A stretch of DNA of 64,000 nucleotides from an uncultured Lachnospiraceae bacterium (GCA_950097145.1 CATNCF010000014.1:1-64000); one strand, 5' to 3'. Shown: positions 24,878 through 35,142, numbered from the stretch's first letter. Made by a program: numbers and translations. The notes: a model not told the origin generated them from the letters alone.

Positions 24878-27541
24878 TTATCTGTTTCCCTTGCCAATCA
24901 CAAGCTTTCTTATAAGATCCACTGGAATCATGGTGACAGCAAGAAGCGCCACCGCAATCCATCCCTGAATGCCAAAGGGCACACAGCTAAACATATTTCC
25001 AATCCATTCAAATACTGTAAATGGCGCCAGAGCTGCATTGACAATTACCGCCTGCACCAGAATAATGGTAAAAAATACTTTTAAGAAACCTGTGTTCTCA
25101 TCCAATCCCCGGAAAATCCCAAAACCATCGTCACGGACATTAAAGCCGTTAAACAGCGCCGCCACAATAAACAATACAAAATATCCCGTTAGATGCTGTT
25201 CGTCTGTTTCAAACAAATCCCGGAAAAAAGGAAGTTTCAAATACACAAAGCTTAATGCTGTCAGCCAGGCTCCCATGGTAAGAATCTGTGCCATCATATT
25301 CTTACTGATAATGCTCTCATCTCTTCTTCTGGGCTTTTCACTCATATACTTCTCAAGGGCAGGCTCATTTCCAAGCATAATAGCGCCAAGGCCGTCCATT
25401 ACCAGATTGACAAAGAGAAGATGCGTTACTTTCAAGGGTTCCTCCACCCCAAAGAATGGCGCAATGGCGCTGACAATCACCGCCGCCACGTTGATCACAA
25501 GCTGGAATTTACAGAATTTCAAAATATTATGGTATATGGTTCTTCCATACCAAATGGCATCCTTGATAGACTTAAAATTGTCATCCAGAATTACAATTTT
25601 TCCAGCCTCCTTGGCTGCTTCCGTACCGCTTCCCATAGCAAATCCCACATCTGCGCGCTTTAACGCCGGAGAGTCGTTGACACCGTCTCCCGTCATACCT
25701 ACTACCAGATTCATTTCCTGGCAGAGGCGCACCATTCTGGATTTGTCAGTAGGCAGCGCCCGGGCAATTACCCGGATGTTGGGAATGATGTTCTTTACCT
25801 CGTCGTCTGACATTTCATTCAACTGAGCAGAAGACAAGGCCCGGTCAGAATCGCTCTTTAACAATCCTGCGTCTTTGGCAATGGCAACGGCTGTCTCCAG
25901 ACGGTCCCCGGTAATCATAACCACCTGAATCCCTGCATTCTGCACCATCTCAATGGCTTCTTTGGCTTCTGCACGCACATCGTCCCGGATACCCACCAGG
26001 CCGATAATTACAATATCATCCTGGATGGTGTTTTCTTTTAACGGCCGCTCTGAATATCCAAAAGCAAGGACGCGCATTGCTTTTGAGGCAAGGGCGTCAA
26101 TTTTTTTATTCAAAGCTTCCTCATCTATGGTGCGGACAGTTCCTTCCCCATCCAGATATTTTGTAGCTGCTGCGAGAAGTTTCTCCGGCGCCCCTTTATA
26201 AAAAGTTTTTCCCTGGCTCTCAATTCTCGCCTGGCTGAATTTATTGGCTGAATTAAATCCCTGGCTGCAAGTTACCACACATTCTTTGTCTGCCTCCAGT
26301 GCATGGAAGGTATCTTCTCCAATAAACTTCATCAATGCCTGGTCTGTGGCATTTCCGCCAATCACTCTGTGATGATCGTCGAACATAGACTGGGTATTCT
26401 TACCGATGGCAAGATCTACCATTCCTTTTACCTTACTGTGTTTACTCAAATCTGAAATTTCAATGGACTTACCGTCAGCAGTGAAGAAATCCACGACTTC
26501 CAGCATTCCCTTGGTAATGGTTCCTGTCTTATCACTGAACAAAATATTCAAAGACCCCGCCGTTTCAATACCTTCCGCCTTGCGCACCAGCACGTTGTGA
26601 TCCAGCATTTTACTGGTATTCTGCATCAGAACCAGGGAAATCATCAGCGGAAGCCCCTCCGGCACTGCACATACTATAATAACCACTGCAAGAGATACTG
26701 CAGATACAATTTTCTGGATGACCGTCTGTATGCCCAGCCCAAAGAACGCGGACACCCCGCCTGCTGTCATAATAAAGTAGCCCAGATACAATACTGCAAT
26801 GACAATGGCTCCGATATAACCAAAGGTAGAAATCTGCTTTGCAAGGATGCCCAGCTTTACCTTCAAAGGTGAATCCGGTTCATCCTCCTGCATTTCCTCT
26901 GCCATTTTGCCCATCATAGTCTTAAGGCCCACCTTGCGGACGTCTAAAATCCCTTCGCCGTCAAATACCACGGCGCCCCGGAACAGAGAATGGGCGTCCA
27001 CAAAAGTGTCTCCTGTGATCTCATCTGCAAGCTGAAAGCTCTCCTCTGCCGCAGTTTTCTTACACTCCTCTGCTTCTCCATTCAGCGCAGAATTGTCCAC
27101 CCTGAGGGAGCCGGAAACCAGTACCCCGTCTGCTGGAATCTTATCCCCGGACTGTAACAGAACCTTATCTCCTGCAACTACATCGTCCACATCAATTACA
27201 GTAACCATGCCATTGCGGTACACCTTGCACTGGTCTTTCTTGGTATTATCTTTCAGCTCCCGGTACTTGGTATCGCTTGCCACTCCTGTCTTCGCTGAGA
27301 CAAAAGCCACAATAAACACAGCCACAATGGTTCCCAGAGGCTCATAAATCTCTGCATAGCCAAAGAAAAACATAACAATCATCAAGATTGCAATGGCAAG
27401 CAGTATTTTAATCATGGGATCCCCGAAAGTTTCCTTAAATTCCTGCCAGAACGTGGTAGGTTCTGAATCCGGAATCTCATTGGAGCCGTACTTCTGCCGG
27501 GATTCCTCTACCTCTTTGTCGGTCAGTCCATTCAATTTCAT
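24878..27541 (-). CDS. P-type Ca2+-transporting ATPase (PMCA/SERCA-like)
   Basis: This 887-residue IIA/IIB-type P-ATPase exports Ca2+ using ATP. Visible are the N-terminal cation ATPase domain, the actuator loop (NGEA at 154-157 where most members have TGES), and the M4 ion site CAVPEGLP (291-298). The phosphorylation site is DKTGT (D337), followed by KGAPE in the nucleotide domain, MITGD and TGDGVNDSPALKRADVG, then six C-terminal helices. It lies 39 nt after the third terD gene, in the place where B. subtilis has the TerC-like yceF. TerD proteins bind Ca2+, so the pairing suggests shared calcium-linked stress handling. That link is inference. Confidence 0.92.
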   Translation of the reverse strand: MKLNGLTDKEVEESRQKYGSNEIPDSEPTTFWQEFKETFGDPMIKILLAIAILMIVMFFFGYAEIYEPLGTIVAVFIVAFVSAKTGVASDTKYRELKDNTKKDQCKVYRNGMVTVIDVDDVVAGDKVLLQSGDKIPADGVLVSGSLRVDNSALNGEAEECKKTAAEESFQLADEITGDTFVDAHSLFRGAVVFDGEGILDVRKVGLKTMMGKMAEEMQEDEPDSPLKVKLGILAKQISTFGYIGAIVIAVLYLGYFIMTAGGVSAFFGLGIQTVIQKIVSAVSLAVVIIVCAVPEGLPLMISLVLMQNTSKMLDHNVLVRKAEGIETAGSLNILFSDKTGTITKGMLEVVDFFTADGKSIEISDLSKHSKVKGMVDLAIGKNTQSMFDDHHRVIGGNATDQALMKFIGEDTFHALEADKECVVTCSQGFNSANKFSQARIESQGKTFYKGAPEKLLAAATKYLDGEGTVRTIDEEALNKKIDALASKAMRVLAFGYSERPLKENTIQDDIVIIGLVGIRDDVRAEAKEAIEMVQNAGIQVVMITGDRLETAVAIAKDAGLLKSDSDRALSSAQLNEMSDDEVKNIIPNIRVIARALPTDKSRMVRLCQEMNLVVGMTGDGVNDSPALKRADVGFAMGSGTEAAKEAGKIVILDDNFKSIKDAIWYGRTIYHNILKFCKFQLVINVAAVIVSAIAPFFGVEEPLKVTHLLFVNLVMDGLGAIMLGNEPALEKYMSEKPRRRDESIISKNMMAQILTMGAWLTALSFVYLKLPFFRDLFETDEQHLTGYFVLFIVAALFNGFNVRDDGFGIFRGLDENTGFLKVFFTIILVQAVIVNAALAPFTVFEWIGNMFSCVPFGIQGWIAVALLAVTMIPVDLIRKLVIGKGNR

Positions 27542-27580
27542 TCAAAAAGTTCCTCCTTAATCTGAGTAAATAATATTAAC

Positions 27581-28171
27581 TTATAAATAACGGTTCACAA
27601 GCTGGCCGATTCCCGGATCATTAGTTCCCTGTCCAATGGCGTTAAACTTCCATTCCCCATTGTGCCGGTACACTTCTCCGAAAATCATTGCCAGCATACC
27701 AGAATAATTTTCTGTCAGGTTATATTTGCACATTTCATTGTTATTTCTGCCGTCCACCAGACGGATAAATGCATTCTCAATCATGCCGAAATGCTGTTCC
27801 CGCTTCACTGCCTCGTAGATATTTACCACCAGCACAATTCTGTCGTACTGCGCCGGAACACTGGCAAGATCCACAATAATCTGCTCGTCATCTCCTTCCC
27901 CTGCACCCGTCAGGTTGTCTCCCAGATGCTGAACGCTTCCTGATTTATGCCTTAAATTGCCAAAATAAATCACATCCTCCTTGCTGACAATCTTTCCATT
28001 GGTAAGAAGCAGGGCCGACGCATCGCAGTCAATGGGCTTTGGCTTCTTTGCAAACAGCCCCCCTCTGCCGGCCTGCACCTCATCCCAGCCCAGCCCAATG
28101 ATTACTTTGGAAAGTCCGGCATGTTCCTTGGACAGACTTACTTTCTGCCCTTTTTGTAAACTGATTGACAT
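27581..28171 (-). CDS. TerD family protein (divergent paralogue)
   Basis: This 196-residue TerD-type calcium-binding beta-sandwich protein is of the tellurite/chemical-stress group. It keeps the N-terminal [36 protein letters not shown] and the final [18 protein letters not shown]. It differs from its two neighbours: after GLGWD it has an insertion (VQAGRGGLFAKKPKPI), the DLDAAAF calcium segment is replaced by DCDASALL, and its C-terminus ends NRYL. It is probably a specialised member of a heteromeric TerD assembly. It lies third of three terD genes in the operon, 52 nt after the second. Confidence 0.92.
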   Translation of the reverse strand: MSISLQKGQKVSLSKEHAGLSKVIIGLGWDEVQAGRGGLFAKKPKPIDCDASALLLTNGKIVSKEDVIYFGNLRHKSGSVQHLGDNLTGAGEGDDEQIIVDLASVPAQYDRIVLVVNIYEAVKREQHFGMIENAFIRLVDGRNNNEMCKYNLTENYSGMLAMIFGEVYRHNGEWKFNAIGQGTNDPGIGQLVNRYL

Positions 28172-28223
28172 TTTTACCTCCTATCATCTCCCAGCCCTCT
28201 TTGCAGGACTGGATCTGCAGCAA

Positions 28224-28805
28224 CTATTCTACCTGAACGCCATAATTCGCACAGAGCGCCGCCAGGCCTCCCTGATACCCGCAGCCAATAGCGTTAAATT
28301 TCCACTCTCCATTGTTTTTATACAACTCTCCAAACACTGCCGCTGTCTCAATGGAAAAATCTTCTCCCAGGTCATAGCGCACCATTTCTTCCCCCGTCTC
28401 CTCATTATAGACGCGGATAAACGCATTGTTTACCTGCCCAAAATTCTGCCGCCGCTGTTCTGCTTCATAAATTGTGACGGTAAAGGCAATTTTCGCAACA
28501 TTTACTGGAACCTTTGACAGATCCACCTTGATCTGTTCATCATCTCCATCTCCTGCACCAGTCAGATTATCTCCCAGATGCTGGACGCTTCCCGAAGGAT
28601 GTGTAAGATTCCCATAGAATACAAAATCCTCAGAAACGGCTGCCTTCCCATTTTCTCCCAAAAGAAAGGCCGCCGCGTCAAGATCAAAAGCTCCTCCTGT
28701 ATCAAACTGGTTGACATCCCAGCCCAGTCCTACCACTACTTTCGATAATCCTGGATTCCCTTTTGTAAGGCTCACTTTCTGGCCCTTTTGCAAATTTACT
28801 GGCAT
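28224..28805 (-). CDS. TerD family protein
   Basis: This canonical 193-residue TerD domain has [25 protein letters not shown], the calcium-site segment [26 protein letters not shown] and the C-terminal [16 protein letters not shown]. Such proteins are cytoplasmic, bind two Ca2+ ions and act with TelA/TerC proteins in tolerance to tellurite, phage or envelope stress. It starts 20 nt after the first terD and has a good ribosome site (AGGAAGGAGA). Confidence 0.94.
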   Translation of the reverse strand: MPVNLQKGQKVSLTKGNPGLSKVVVGLGWDVNQFDTGGAFDLDAAAFLLGENGKAAVSEDFVFYGNLTHPSGSVQHLGDNLTGAGDGDDEQIKVDLSKVPVNVAKIAFTVTIYEAEQRRQNFGQVNNAFIRVYNEETGEEMVRYDLGEDFSIETAAVFGELYKNNGEWKFNAIGCGYQGGLAALCANYGVQVE

Positions 28806-28824
28806 ATAAAATCTCCTTCCTCTT

Positions 28825-29406
28825 CTATGCTACTTCTATTCCATAATGCCCGCACAGCGCAGCCAGCCCCCCCTGGAACCCGCTGCCGATGGCATTAAAC
28901 TTCCATTCTCCGTTATGGCGGTACAACTCTCCCACCACCACCGCTGTCTCGATGGAAAAATCTTCTCCCAGATCATAGCGGATCAATTCTGTTCCATTGG
29001 ACTCATCCACAATACGGATAAAGGCATTGCTCACCTGTCCAAAATTCTGCCTCCTGACATCTGCCTCATAAATGGTACAGGTAAAGGCAACCTTAGATAC
29101 ATTTGCCGGAATCTTAGTAAGATCAATCTGAATCTGCTCGTCATCTCCCTCACCCTCTCCGGTAAGGTTATCTCCCATATGTTTGACTGCGCCGCTGCTG
29201 TGCTCCAGATTACCATAAAATATAAATTCTTTCTCTGTGGGGCATCTTCCGTTGTCTCCCACCATAAATGCGGCGGCATCCAAGTCAAAATCCGCGCCGG
29301 AATCAAAGGCATTCACATCCCAGCCCAGTCCTACCATGATATTTTTCAGTCCCGGATTTCCTTTCGTCAAATCCACCTTTTGTCCTTTTGATAAATTAAT
29401 TGGCAT
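28825..29406 (-). CDS. TerD family protein
   Basis: This canonical 193-residue TerD domain is very close to the next gene. It has [25 protein letters not shown], calcium segment [26 protein letters not shown] and the ending [16 protein letters not shown]. The longest frame starts 52 codons earlier, but the ATG at 29406 is preceded by AAGGAGG and matches the start of all TerD proteins. It lies 38 nt after telA and is first of three terD genes. The order matches the B. subtilis yceC-yceD-yceE block, though one-to-one orthology was not tested. Confidence 0.94.
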   Translation of the reverse strand: MPINLSKGQKVDLTKGNPGLKNIMVGLGWDVNAFDSGADFDLDAAAFMVGDNGRCPTEKEFIFYGNLEHSSGAVKHMGDNLTGEGEGDDEQIQIDLTKIPANVSKVAFTCTIYEADVRRQNFGQVSNAFIRIVDESNGTELIRYDLGEDFSIETAVVVGELYRHNGEWKFNAIGSGFQGGLAALCGHYGIEVA

Positions 29407-29443
29407 ATTCTTTTCCTCCTTATTGATAAAATAAATAAAACTC

Positions 29444-30586
29444 TTACTGTTTGTTTGGCATATGATACATTTTATTGAACTCTGTCTTAATGTTTTCAAG
29501 TCTTGCCTGATCTTCCACACGCTTCCTTCTGGCATTCTCTTGAATCTGTTTTGTCTCATCAATGCCGTTTACAATAGTTCTCCAAGTTGTCTCCAATGTC
29601 TCAATCTTAATGGAACTTCCCGACGCCAGTCTTGCCGTCATCTTAGACTGCTCTGCCGTATTTCTCGCATTCTTAATCAACATTTCATTGGTTTTCTCAT
29701 CCAGAGCTGACATTGCCTCCGCCTGAATCCGCTGGCGTTTCAGCATAACCGCCTGCGCCAGCGCCTGTTTAAACACAGGCAGCGTTACAATAAAAGCAGA
29801 GTTAATCTTCCGCACCAGATTCATATTACTGAATTCCATAGTTTTAATCATCGGAATGGACTGCATTGCCACATTTTCTGCCGTACGCAGATCCTGGGTG
29901 CGCTGTTCCAACATCATCAAAGCCTGCTGCAGGCTCTGGATCTCAAACTGGATGGAAGTGTCCCCTGTGGTTTCCATATCGTTCTGCCGCTGTGCAATAT
30001 AATCTTCAATCTCCCGGCAGCCCTGTTCTCCTGCAAGAATATACTTCACCAGCTCATGGTAGTAATTGACATTTGCATCAAACATCTGGTTTAGCTTCCG
30101 GTTGGACTGTTTGATCTCAGATTCATACTGTTTTAACTGCACATAAATCTTGTCAACCTCTTCTCCCATAGTGTGGTATTTTGCAAGAATCTTATCCAAC
30201 TGTTTTCTCAGATTGCCAAAAAGCTTTCCAAATAAGCCGGGATTCTCTTTGATTTCGTCAATATCGAACTTATCCATAATCTTAGCCAATGTCGTCAGCA
30301 TTTCACTGGAATCGTCCAGTTGTGACATATTCATGCTGTTTAATACCACATCGCTTGCCTTGGAAATTTCCTCAGCGGCCTGAGCCCCAAAAGAAACAAT
30401 CGTTTCTAAGTCGTTGACAGCAATGGTGCTCACCAATGTATCAACCTCTGCTGAATTCACAAGCCTTTCATTCATTGCCTGCCTGTCAGCCACAATGTCG
30501 TACTGTTCCACCACCTCAATTTCCTGTTTGGTATCCGGCACTGTTATCTGCTGCTGCGTTGCTGTTTTACTAAAATCCAAACCCAT
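29444..30586 (-). CDS. TelA/YceH-type toxic anion resistance protein
   Basis: This 380-residue helical protein of the TelA family has [32 protein letters not shown] near the N-terminus, the conserved long coiled-coil body, and [28 protein letters not shown] in the C-terminal half. Family members confer tolerance to tellurite and some antimicrobials. They act with TerD/TerC proteins, probably at the membrane periphery, but the biochemical activity is unknown. The start at 30586 follows AGAGAGG; the frame extends 31 codons upstream without a site. It follows the YceG-like gene with almost no gap. Confidence 0.92.
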   Translation of the reverse strand: MGLDFSKTATQQQITVPDTKQEIEVVEQYDIVADRQAMNERLVNSAEVDTLVSTIAVNDLETIVSFGAQAAEEISKASDVVLNSMNMSQLDDSSEMLTTLAKIMDKFDIDEIKENPGLFGKLFGNLRKQLDKILAKYHTMGEEVDKIYVQLKQYESEIKQSNRKLNQMFDANVNYYHELVKYILAGEQGCREIEDYIAQRQNDMETTGDTSIQFEIQSLQQALMMLEQRTQDLRTAENVAMQSIPMIKTMEFSNMNLVRKINSAFIVTLPVFKQALAQAVMLKRQRIQAEAMSALDEKTNEMLIKNARNTAEQSKMTARLASGSSIKIETLETTWRTIVNGIDETKQIQENARRKRVEDQARLENIKTEFNKMYHMPNKQ

Positions 30587-30587
30587 A

Positions 30588-32867
30588 TCATGTACCTCTC
30601 TTAAATATCCTTTCCCGCCAGGACTGGCGTGTGCTGCTGTTGGATGAAACGGAAGCAAATTCAGGAACCTTAAGATCATACAGGTAATCCCCGATCTGAT
30701 GCTCCTCCATCAACCCGCGGTTAAAATGCTGTTCTACGCTTTGGTAGCCTGTAGGTACGAAAAAAATCACGTCAAAGCCTACAAGGTTTAAAAAAGCAGT
30801 TATGATAGAATCCTCCAGAGAAATGGGCTTCTCTGTGGGATTGATATATACAATTTTGGGATTTTTCCTGGTAAAATCAAATTTCTGAATCAGGCGCACA
30901 ATCTCTTTTTTCAAGTTCAGTACAGTGGAAACAATGGTGTACTCCGTGCCGTTTTCAAAAGTACCCCGAATTGCCCGCATGTCGATCAGCGCCTGAAGCT
31001 TTTCTAGGATATGCTCTTGAACCTCCTCCCGGAGCACTCCGTACTGGTAATCAGGATGTGCGCGAATTTTCGCCTTCTGCACTTTCCCATTTTTGAAAAA
31101 CTCTGCCGCATGCGCCTTTATGGGATTATAATCCGTGGAATTTACATACGGCACCTGCTTTATGAGTAAGGTATCCCCGGTAAGGAGCCCTTTCATTCCA
31201 GACCAGTATCTTGCGGCATTCTGTTCCTTCACTCCAGACACTTTTGCAAAAATCACAGGCATTGTTACCGTATCTTCACTTGTGCTGAAATTCGGGCGGT
31301 ATTTTAGCTCCTGATCCCACAAAATAGCAATCTCTTCGTACATGGTGCGCAGTGTCACCGCCACAGCCTTTTTATACTGGCGGTTCCGGTACATGCCGGA
31401 ATCCTGGTACATCAGCGTATCCAGTTCCCGTTCTGCGTGATACGCCGCCGTCCCAATCTGTATCTCTCCATTTTCTCTTGGAACCCTCGTTACATTTAAA
31501 GAGTCGGAAAAATTCACCTCAAATAGTACAGGATCTTCCAGCACGCAGCGGCTGTTCCCATCGGGAACCAAAATTAATACGTCAATCGGAAGTTTTGCTA
31601 AAAACCGGAAGAACATGGCTTCATTCTCGTCCTTGCAGCCGCCAAGATAAATCACGCACCCAATCTCCGGCAGCTTCCAGTTATTGAACAATTCACTCTG
31701 ATAGCGTTTCAGCCAGCATAAGAGATACACCGCCTTATTCGTGAGCCGGTTCAGGTTCATTCCTTCTTTTTGACCCTCTTCTATTATGATATCCAAAAAT
31801 GCTTTGTGCATCAGTCTCTGGAGTTCCACATTTGCCGTATACTGAATATTTCCGGCAAGATCCAGCAGCATCTGTTCCTGGTTTCCATAATTTTTCCGGC
31901 GAACGGCTCCAATCTCATCCATCCCAGGCTTCGGAACCTCCTGCTCCAATATCAGCAAACGGCGCCCGCTGCTTTTCAATTCTTTTTGAAGCTGAAACAG
32001 ATCCTTCTGGTATGTGAGCTTATCCTCCACTCCATTAATGCGGATCATGCAGTTATAAAACAGCTTTGGTTCCTGGCCCCTGCCTGAGATCGGTGTGAGA
32101 ACATCAGAGAATCCTTTGCCCTGTATCCAGGCATTGGTACAATTCACAGTCTCTGGCAAAACGCCATAAAGCCTCTCCCTGTTCTGTTTTCTTTGCAGTT
32201 CTCCCTGAATCCATTTCAAATTAAAATAATCTGGAAATGCAGACAGGCCCGGCATGGCAAGCTCCTGGGAACGGCTGGACTGCGGATCCAGCTTCCGGTA
32301 ACTGTTATCCCCCTGATATTGGAGCAATACCACATCACAGCCTGCATGAGACAGAATGGAAACCAGCATCAGCTCATAATTACTGATTTGTCCTTCATAC
32401 AGAATTTTTGGTACGTTATTATCCCCAAGCTGGCTGACAATCCGTTCAAATTTGTAATACAGCCAGCACATAAACTTAATATAAGCATTTTTCAGCATAT
32501 TTTCATTCTTCCCGGATTTACGCATAGAATCCAGGGAATCATAGATGGAAACAGCCACCTGGTTCCTCTGGTAATCATTCATCCTTGGCAGCCATTTTTT
32601 CAGGCTGGCAGTAAAAAATCCCAGGCTCATCTGAAAATCCATCCCCATGATCTCACTGTAATAAGCAAGATTCTTTTCATCAGGATTGGGAATCTTTCCT
32701 TCTATCACAACACCGTACTGCCTTGCAGACTGATAAAACTTCAAAATAAAATTCTGCACTTGTTCATTATATCCATTAATCCGGCAGAAATAGACTCCCT
32801 GTTCCCTGCGTTTCTTTAATTCTATAAAAAAATCATCCAGTTCCTGTATTTTCTTATGCTCAAACAT
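30588..32867 (-). CDS. YceG-like protein of tellurite-type stress loci
   Basis: This 759-residue cytoplasmic protein resembles B. subtilis YceG, a putative biosynthetic-module component found beside TerD and TelA, although it is longer. Repeated patterns include a helix plus KILYEGQISNYELMLVSILSHAGCDVVLLQY near residue 170 and a later counterpart near residue 700 (FLNLVGFDVIFFVPTGYQSVE). This suggests two related nucleotide- or sugar-binding-like halves. It lies 12 nt after the rhomboid gene and touches telA. No catalytic motif can be assigned by eye. Confidence 0.78.
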   Translation of the reverse strand: MFEHKKIQELDDFFIELKKRREQGVYFCRINGYNEQVQNFILKFYQSARQYGVVIEGKIPNPDEKNLAYYSEIMGMDFQMSLGFFTASLKKWLPRMNDYQRNQVAVSIYDSLDSMRKSGKNENMLKNAYIKFMCWLYYKFERIVSQLGDNNVPKILYEGQISNYELMLVSILSHAGCDVVLLQYQGDNSYRKLDPQSSRSQELAMPGLSAFPDYFNLKWIQGELQRKQNRERLYGVLPETVNCTNAWIQGKGFSDVLTPISGRGQEPKLFYNCMIRINGVEDKLTYQKDLFQLQKELKSSGRRLLILEQEVPKPGMDEIGAVRRKNYGNQEQMLLDLAGNIQYTANVELQRLMHKAFLDIIIEEGQKEGMNLNRLTNKAVYLLCWLKRYQSELFNNWKLPEIGCVIYLGGCKDENEAMFFRFLAKLPIDVLILVPDGNSRCVLEDPVLFEVNFSDSLNVTRVPRENGEIQIGTAAYHAERELDTLMYQDSGMYRNRQYKKAVAVTLRTMYEEIAILWDQELKYRPNFSTSEDTVTMPVIFAKVSGVKEQNAARYWSGMKGLLTGDTLLIKQVPYVNSTDYNPIKAHAAEFFKNGKVQKAKIRAHPDYQYGVLREEVQEHILEKLQALIDMRAIRGTFENGTEYTIVSTVLNLKKEIVRLIQKFDFTRKNPKIVYINPTEKPISLEDSIITAFLNLVGFDVIFFVPTGYQSVEQHFNRGLMEEHQIGDYLYDLKVPEFASVSSNSSTRQSWRERIFKRGT

Positions 32868-32878
32868 AAACGTTCCCT

Positions 32879-33463
32879 TTAATACCTGCTCAGTTTCTTC
32901 TTATTCAAAACATACCCTAAGCCCGCGCCTACCAGGCCGCCCAGAATATGTGTCAGATTTGATACATTATCATTCACAAAAATTCCCTGGTAAATCTGCT
33001 GTCCAATGTAGAGCGCCGCCACAAGAATAAAAGTCAGCGGAATGCCGTCCTCATTCAGCCCTGTAAAAGAAGACAGAAGAATCAGCGCAAAGACCACGCC
33101 GCTTGCTCCCAAAAGCTGTACCCGTGGAAACAGGGCAAAATTCGCAATTCCTGTGACCAATGCCGTAGCAAGGATCACAAACAGCAGATTGGAAGAACCA
33201 TATTTTTCTTCCAGCAGCGGTCCGACCACCAGAATCAGCATGATATTTCCCATAAAATGCTCCCAGCCTGCATGGCCGAAGATATGCCCCACAAACCGGA
33301 TATATGTCAGGGGATTCAGCATGGAAGAACGGTAAACGCTGAACAACATGGTATTGGTCCTCCCTCCCGTAATCAGCCCTAAAATCAAGGCAATCAAGCA
33401 GATGACTGCAAATCCTAAAATTACTGGAGAATTAAAAGATACCTTAAACCTCTGTTCCTTCAT
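32879..33463 (-). CDS. Rhomboid family intramembrane serine protease
   Basis: This 194-residue protein has about six membrane helices and the rhomboid catalytic pair: S121 in GASG and H172 in SNLTHILGG. It also has the HxxxN motif (H69, N73 in GWEHFMGN) and conserved His64. It would cut single-pass membrane substrates inside the bilayer. GGGAGG precedes the ATG at 33463; the longer frame from 33502 lacks a ribosome site. It lies between the trypsin-like fusion protein and the YceG-like gene, so a regulated proteolysis step within the tellurite-type stress operon is plausible. The target is unknown. Confidence 0.88.
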   Translation of the reverse strand: MKEQRFKVSFNSPVILGFAVICLIALILGLITGGRTNTMLFSVYRSSMLNPLTYIRFVGHIFGHAGWEHFMGNIMLILVVGPLLEEKYGSSNLLFVILATALVTGIANFALFPRVQLLGASGVVFALILLSSFTGLNEDGIPLTFILVAALYIGQQIYQGIFVNDNVSNLTHILGGLVGAGLGYVLNKKKLSRY

Positions 33464-33537
33464 GACGCACCTCCCAATCACTTTTCTGTCATTATAACTC
33501 ATTTCCAGATATTTGTATATAAAAAGAATCTTAAGAT

Positions 33538-35142
33538 TCAGCCTGTAAATCCCTGAACGAACAAATTAATGCATTCATAGCCCATGGCAAGATTAATATT
33601 CTGCCCCTCATCAATCCCCGCCGTGCTGATGCCGATCACTTCTCCATACATATTCAACAGCGCGCCGCCAGAGCTTCCGTGAGAAATTGGAGCAGTAAAT
33701 TGTATCATATCCACATCGTCAATCACCCGAAATCCCGAAATAATTCCATCTGAGACAGAATTAAACAGTCCCAAAGGACTTCCAATTGCCACAACTTTCT
33801 GCCCCCGCACCAGCTTCTTGCCGCCACAATAGACAGGAAGAGGCTTAAGGATATGGTCAATTCTTAAAACCGCAAGATCCAGCACTGGATTATATTTAAT
33901 CACTTCCTCCGTCTCATAAACCTTCTCGTCTTCCTCAATACGTACGGTGTAAAAACATCCCCCGCTTGCCACATGGTTATTAGTCAGTATGTACCCGTTT
34001 CTGCCGATCATAATCCCTGACCCTGTTCCAATCAGCCTGCCATGATTATCGTGGATTCCCACCAAAACCACAGAAGACGCCAGGCTGGCCAGCTCCTCAA
34101 AGGTTTTCTCCCTGCGCTCTGAGGCAAAATTCTGCCCCCTGACGCCGACAGGCTGGCCAGCCTGGCTGTCCTTAGCCAGAACAGAACATGGCTGCTGCCC
34201 TTTCACTGTATGCCTTCTATTCCGTTCCGGCAGCTTAACTTTAACCGGAGCTGAATCCTGCTGTGGTACAGGCGTCTGGATGTTTCCGCCCCGTTCCGGC
34301 AGCTTAGCTTTAACTGAGGCAGGATCCTGCTGTGGTGCAGATGCCTGGATACCTCTGGCCCGTTCTGGCAGCGTGATTTTCACAGGAGCAGGGCTGGCTG
34401 CAGGGGCGCTGGAACTTTTGGGCATTGACTGGACTTTCTTTTTGTATTTCTCCGAATCGCAGGCAGAGAATTCAAGTTCTGACCAGTTTCCCAGGCGGAA
34501 GCTCCGGGACAGTCCCAGGCGTTCCAGTTCCGGTTCCACATCCTGCCTGCTCTGAATCAGCAGAACATCCATCCCCAGCAAAGTTAAAAAATAGAAAAAG
34601 CAATACTCCTGCCTCCGCACAATATTATGGGACACGATTTTCATATTCTGCTCCTGCTGCCAGATCTGAGGAAAATCTTCCAGTACAGAATCGAGCCAAA
34701 ACAAAAGTTTTACCACAAAATTTTTCTCAATAGACTCACTAAAAGAACGCTTGCTGCCTGCAAGGATTTGAACCGTTTTCTGACACGCGCCGGCAAGAAC
34801 ATCCGACGGAATCCCTGCCTGGCTGCCGCCCTTTGTCTGTATGTTCTGTTCCTTCTCCTGCTTCCAATGCTCATAGCAGCCAGAATAATACTCTGCCTCC
34901 TCCCAGCCTGTGAAACCAGGCAGTTTTAACAGACGTTGATACATACATTTGCCAGCGGACATTGCACTGCTTAAATGCGCATCCATCTCTTCCACATCCC
35001 GCAGCAGATTTCCATCATCGCCCAATAATCTCACAAAATAAACGTCTCTGATATTCTCATGGATTCCGCCCTTCACATGTTCAAATGCCGGAACCGATGT
35101 TACTTCCATGGCATTATGCCTGAATTTCAATCTCTTATCCAT
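33538..35142 (-). CDS. YceG-like domain fused to trypsin-like (HtrA-type) serine protease
   Basis: This 534-residue protein is first in the stress operon. Residues about 1-230 resemble parts of the YceG-like protein two genes on (VKLLFWLDSVLEDF, EYCFFYFLTLLGMDVLLIQS). A Pro/Gln-rich linker follows with three LPER-containing repeats (about residues 250-320). The C-terminal protease has the triad H390 (TNNHVASGG), D422 (LDLAVLRID) and S491 (HGSSGGAL), plus AIGSPLGL. No PDZ domain and no signal peptide are present, so it should act in the cytoplasm, unlike typical DegP. GGAGGAA precedes the ATG. Confidence 0.85.
   Translation of the reverse strand: MDKRLKFRHNAMEVTSVPAFEHVKGGIHENIRDVYFVRLLGDDGNLLRDVEEMDAHLSSAMSAGKCMYQRLLKLPGFTGWEEAEYYSGCYEHWKQEKEQNIQTKGGSQAGIPSDVLAGACQKTVQILAGSKRSFSESIEKNFVVKLLFWLDSVLEDFPQIWQQEQNMKIVSHNIVRRQEYCFFYFLTLLGMDVLLIQSRQDVEPELERLGLSRSFRLGNWSELEFSACDSEKYKKKVQSMPKSSSAPAASPAPVKITLPERARGIQASAPQQDPASVKAKLPERGGNIQTPVPQQDSAPVKVKLPERNRRHTVKGQQPCSVLAKDSQAGQPVGVRGQNFASERREKTFEELASLASSVVLVGIHDNHGRLIGTGSGIMIGRNGYILTNNHVASGGCFYTVRIEEDEKVYETEEVIKYNPVLDLAVLRIDHILKPLPVYCGGKKLVRGQKVVAIGSPLGLFNSVSDGIISGFRVIDDVDMIQFTAPISHGSSGGALLNMYGEVIGISTAGIDEGQNINLAMGYECINLFVQGFTG

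Noticed and set aside
34760-34790. tRNA-like GGTTCAAATCC pattern on the - strand
   Set aside because: It lies within a well-supported coding sequence and no cloverleaf surrounds it.
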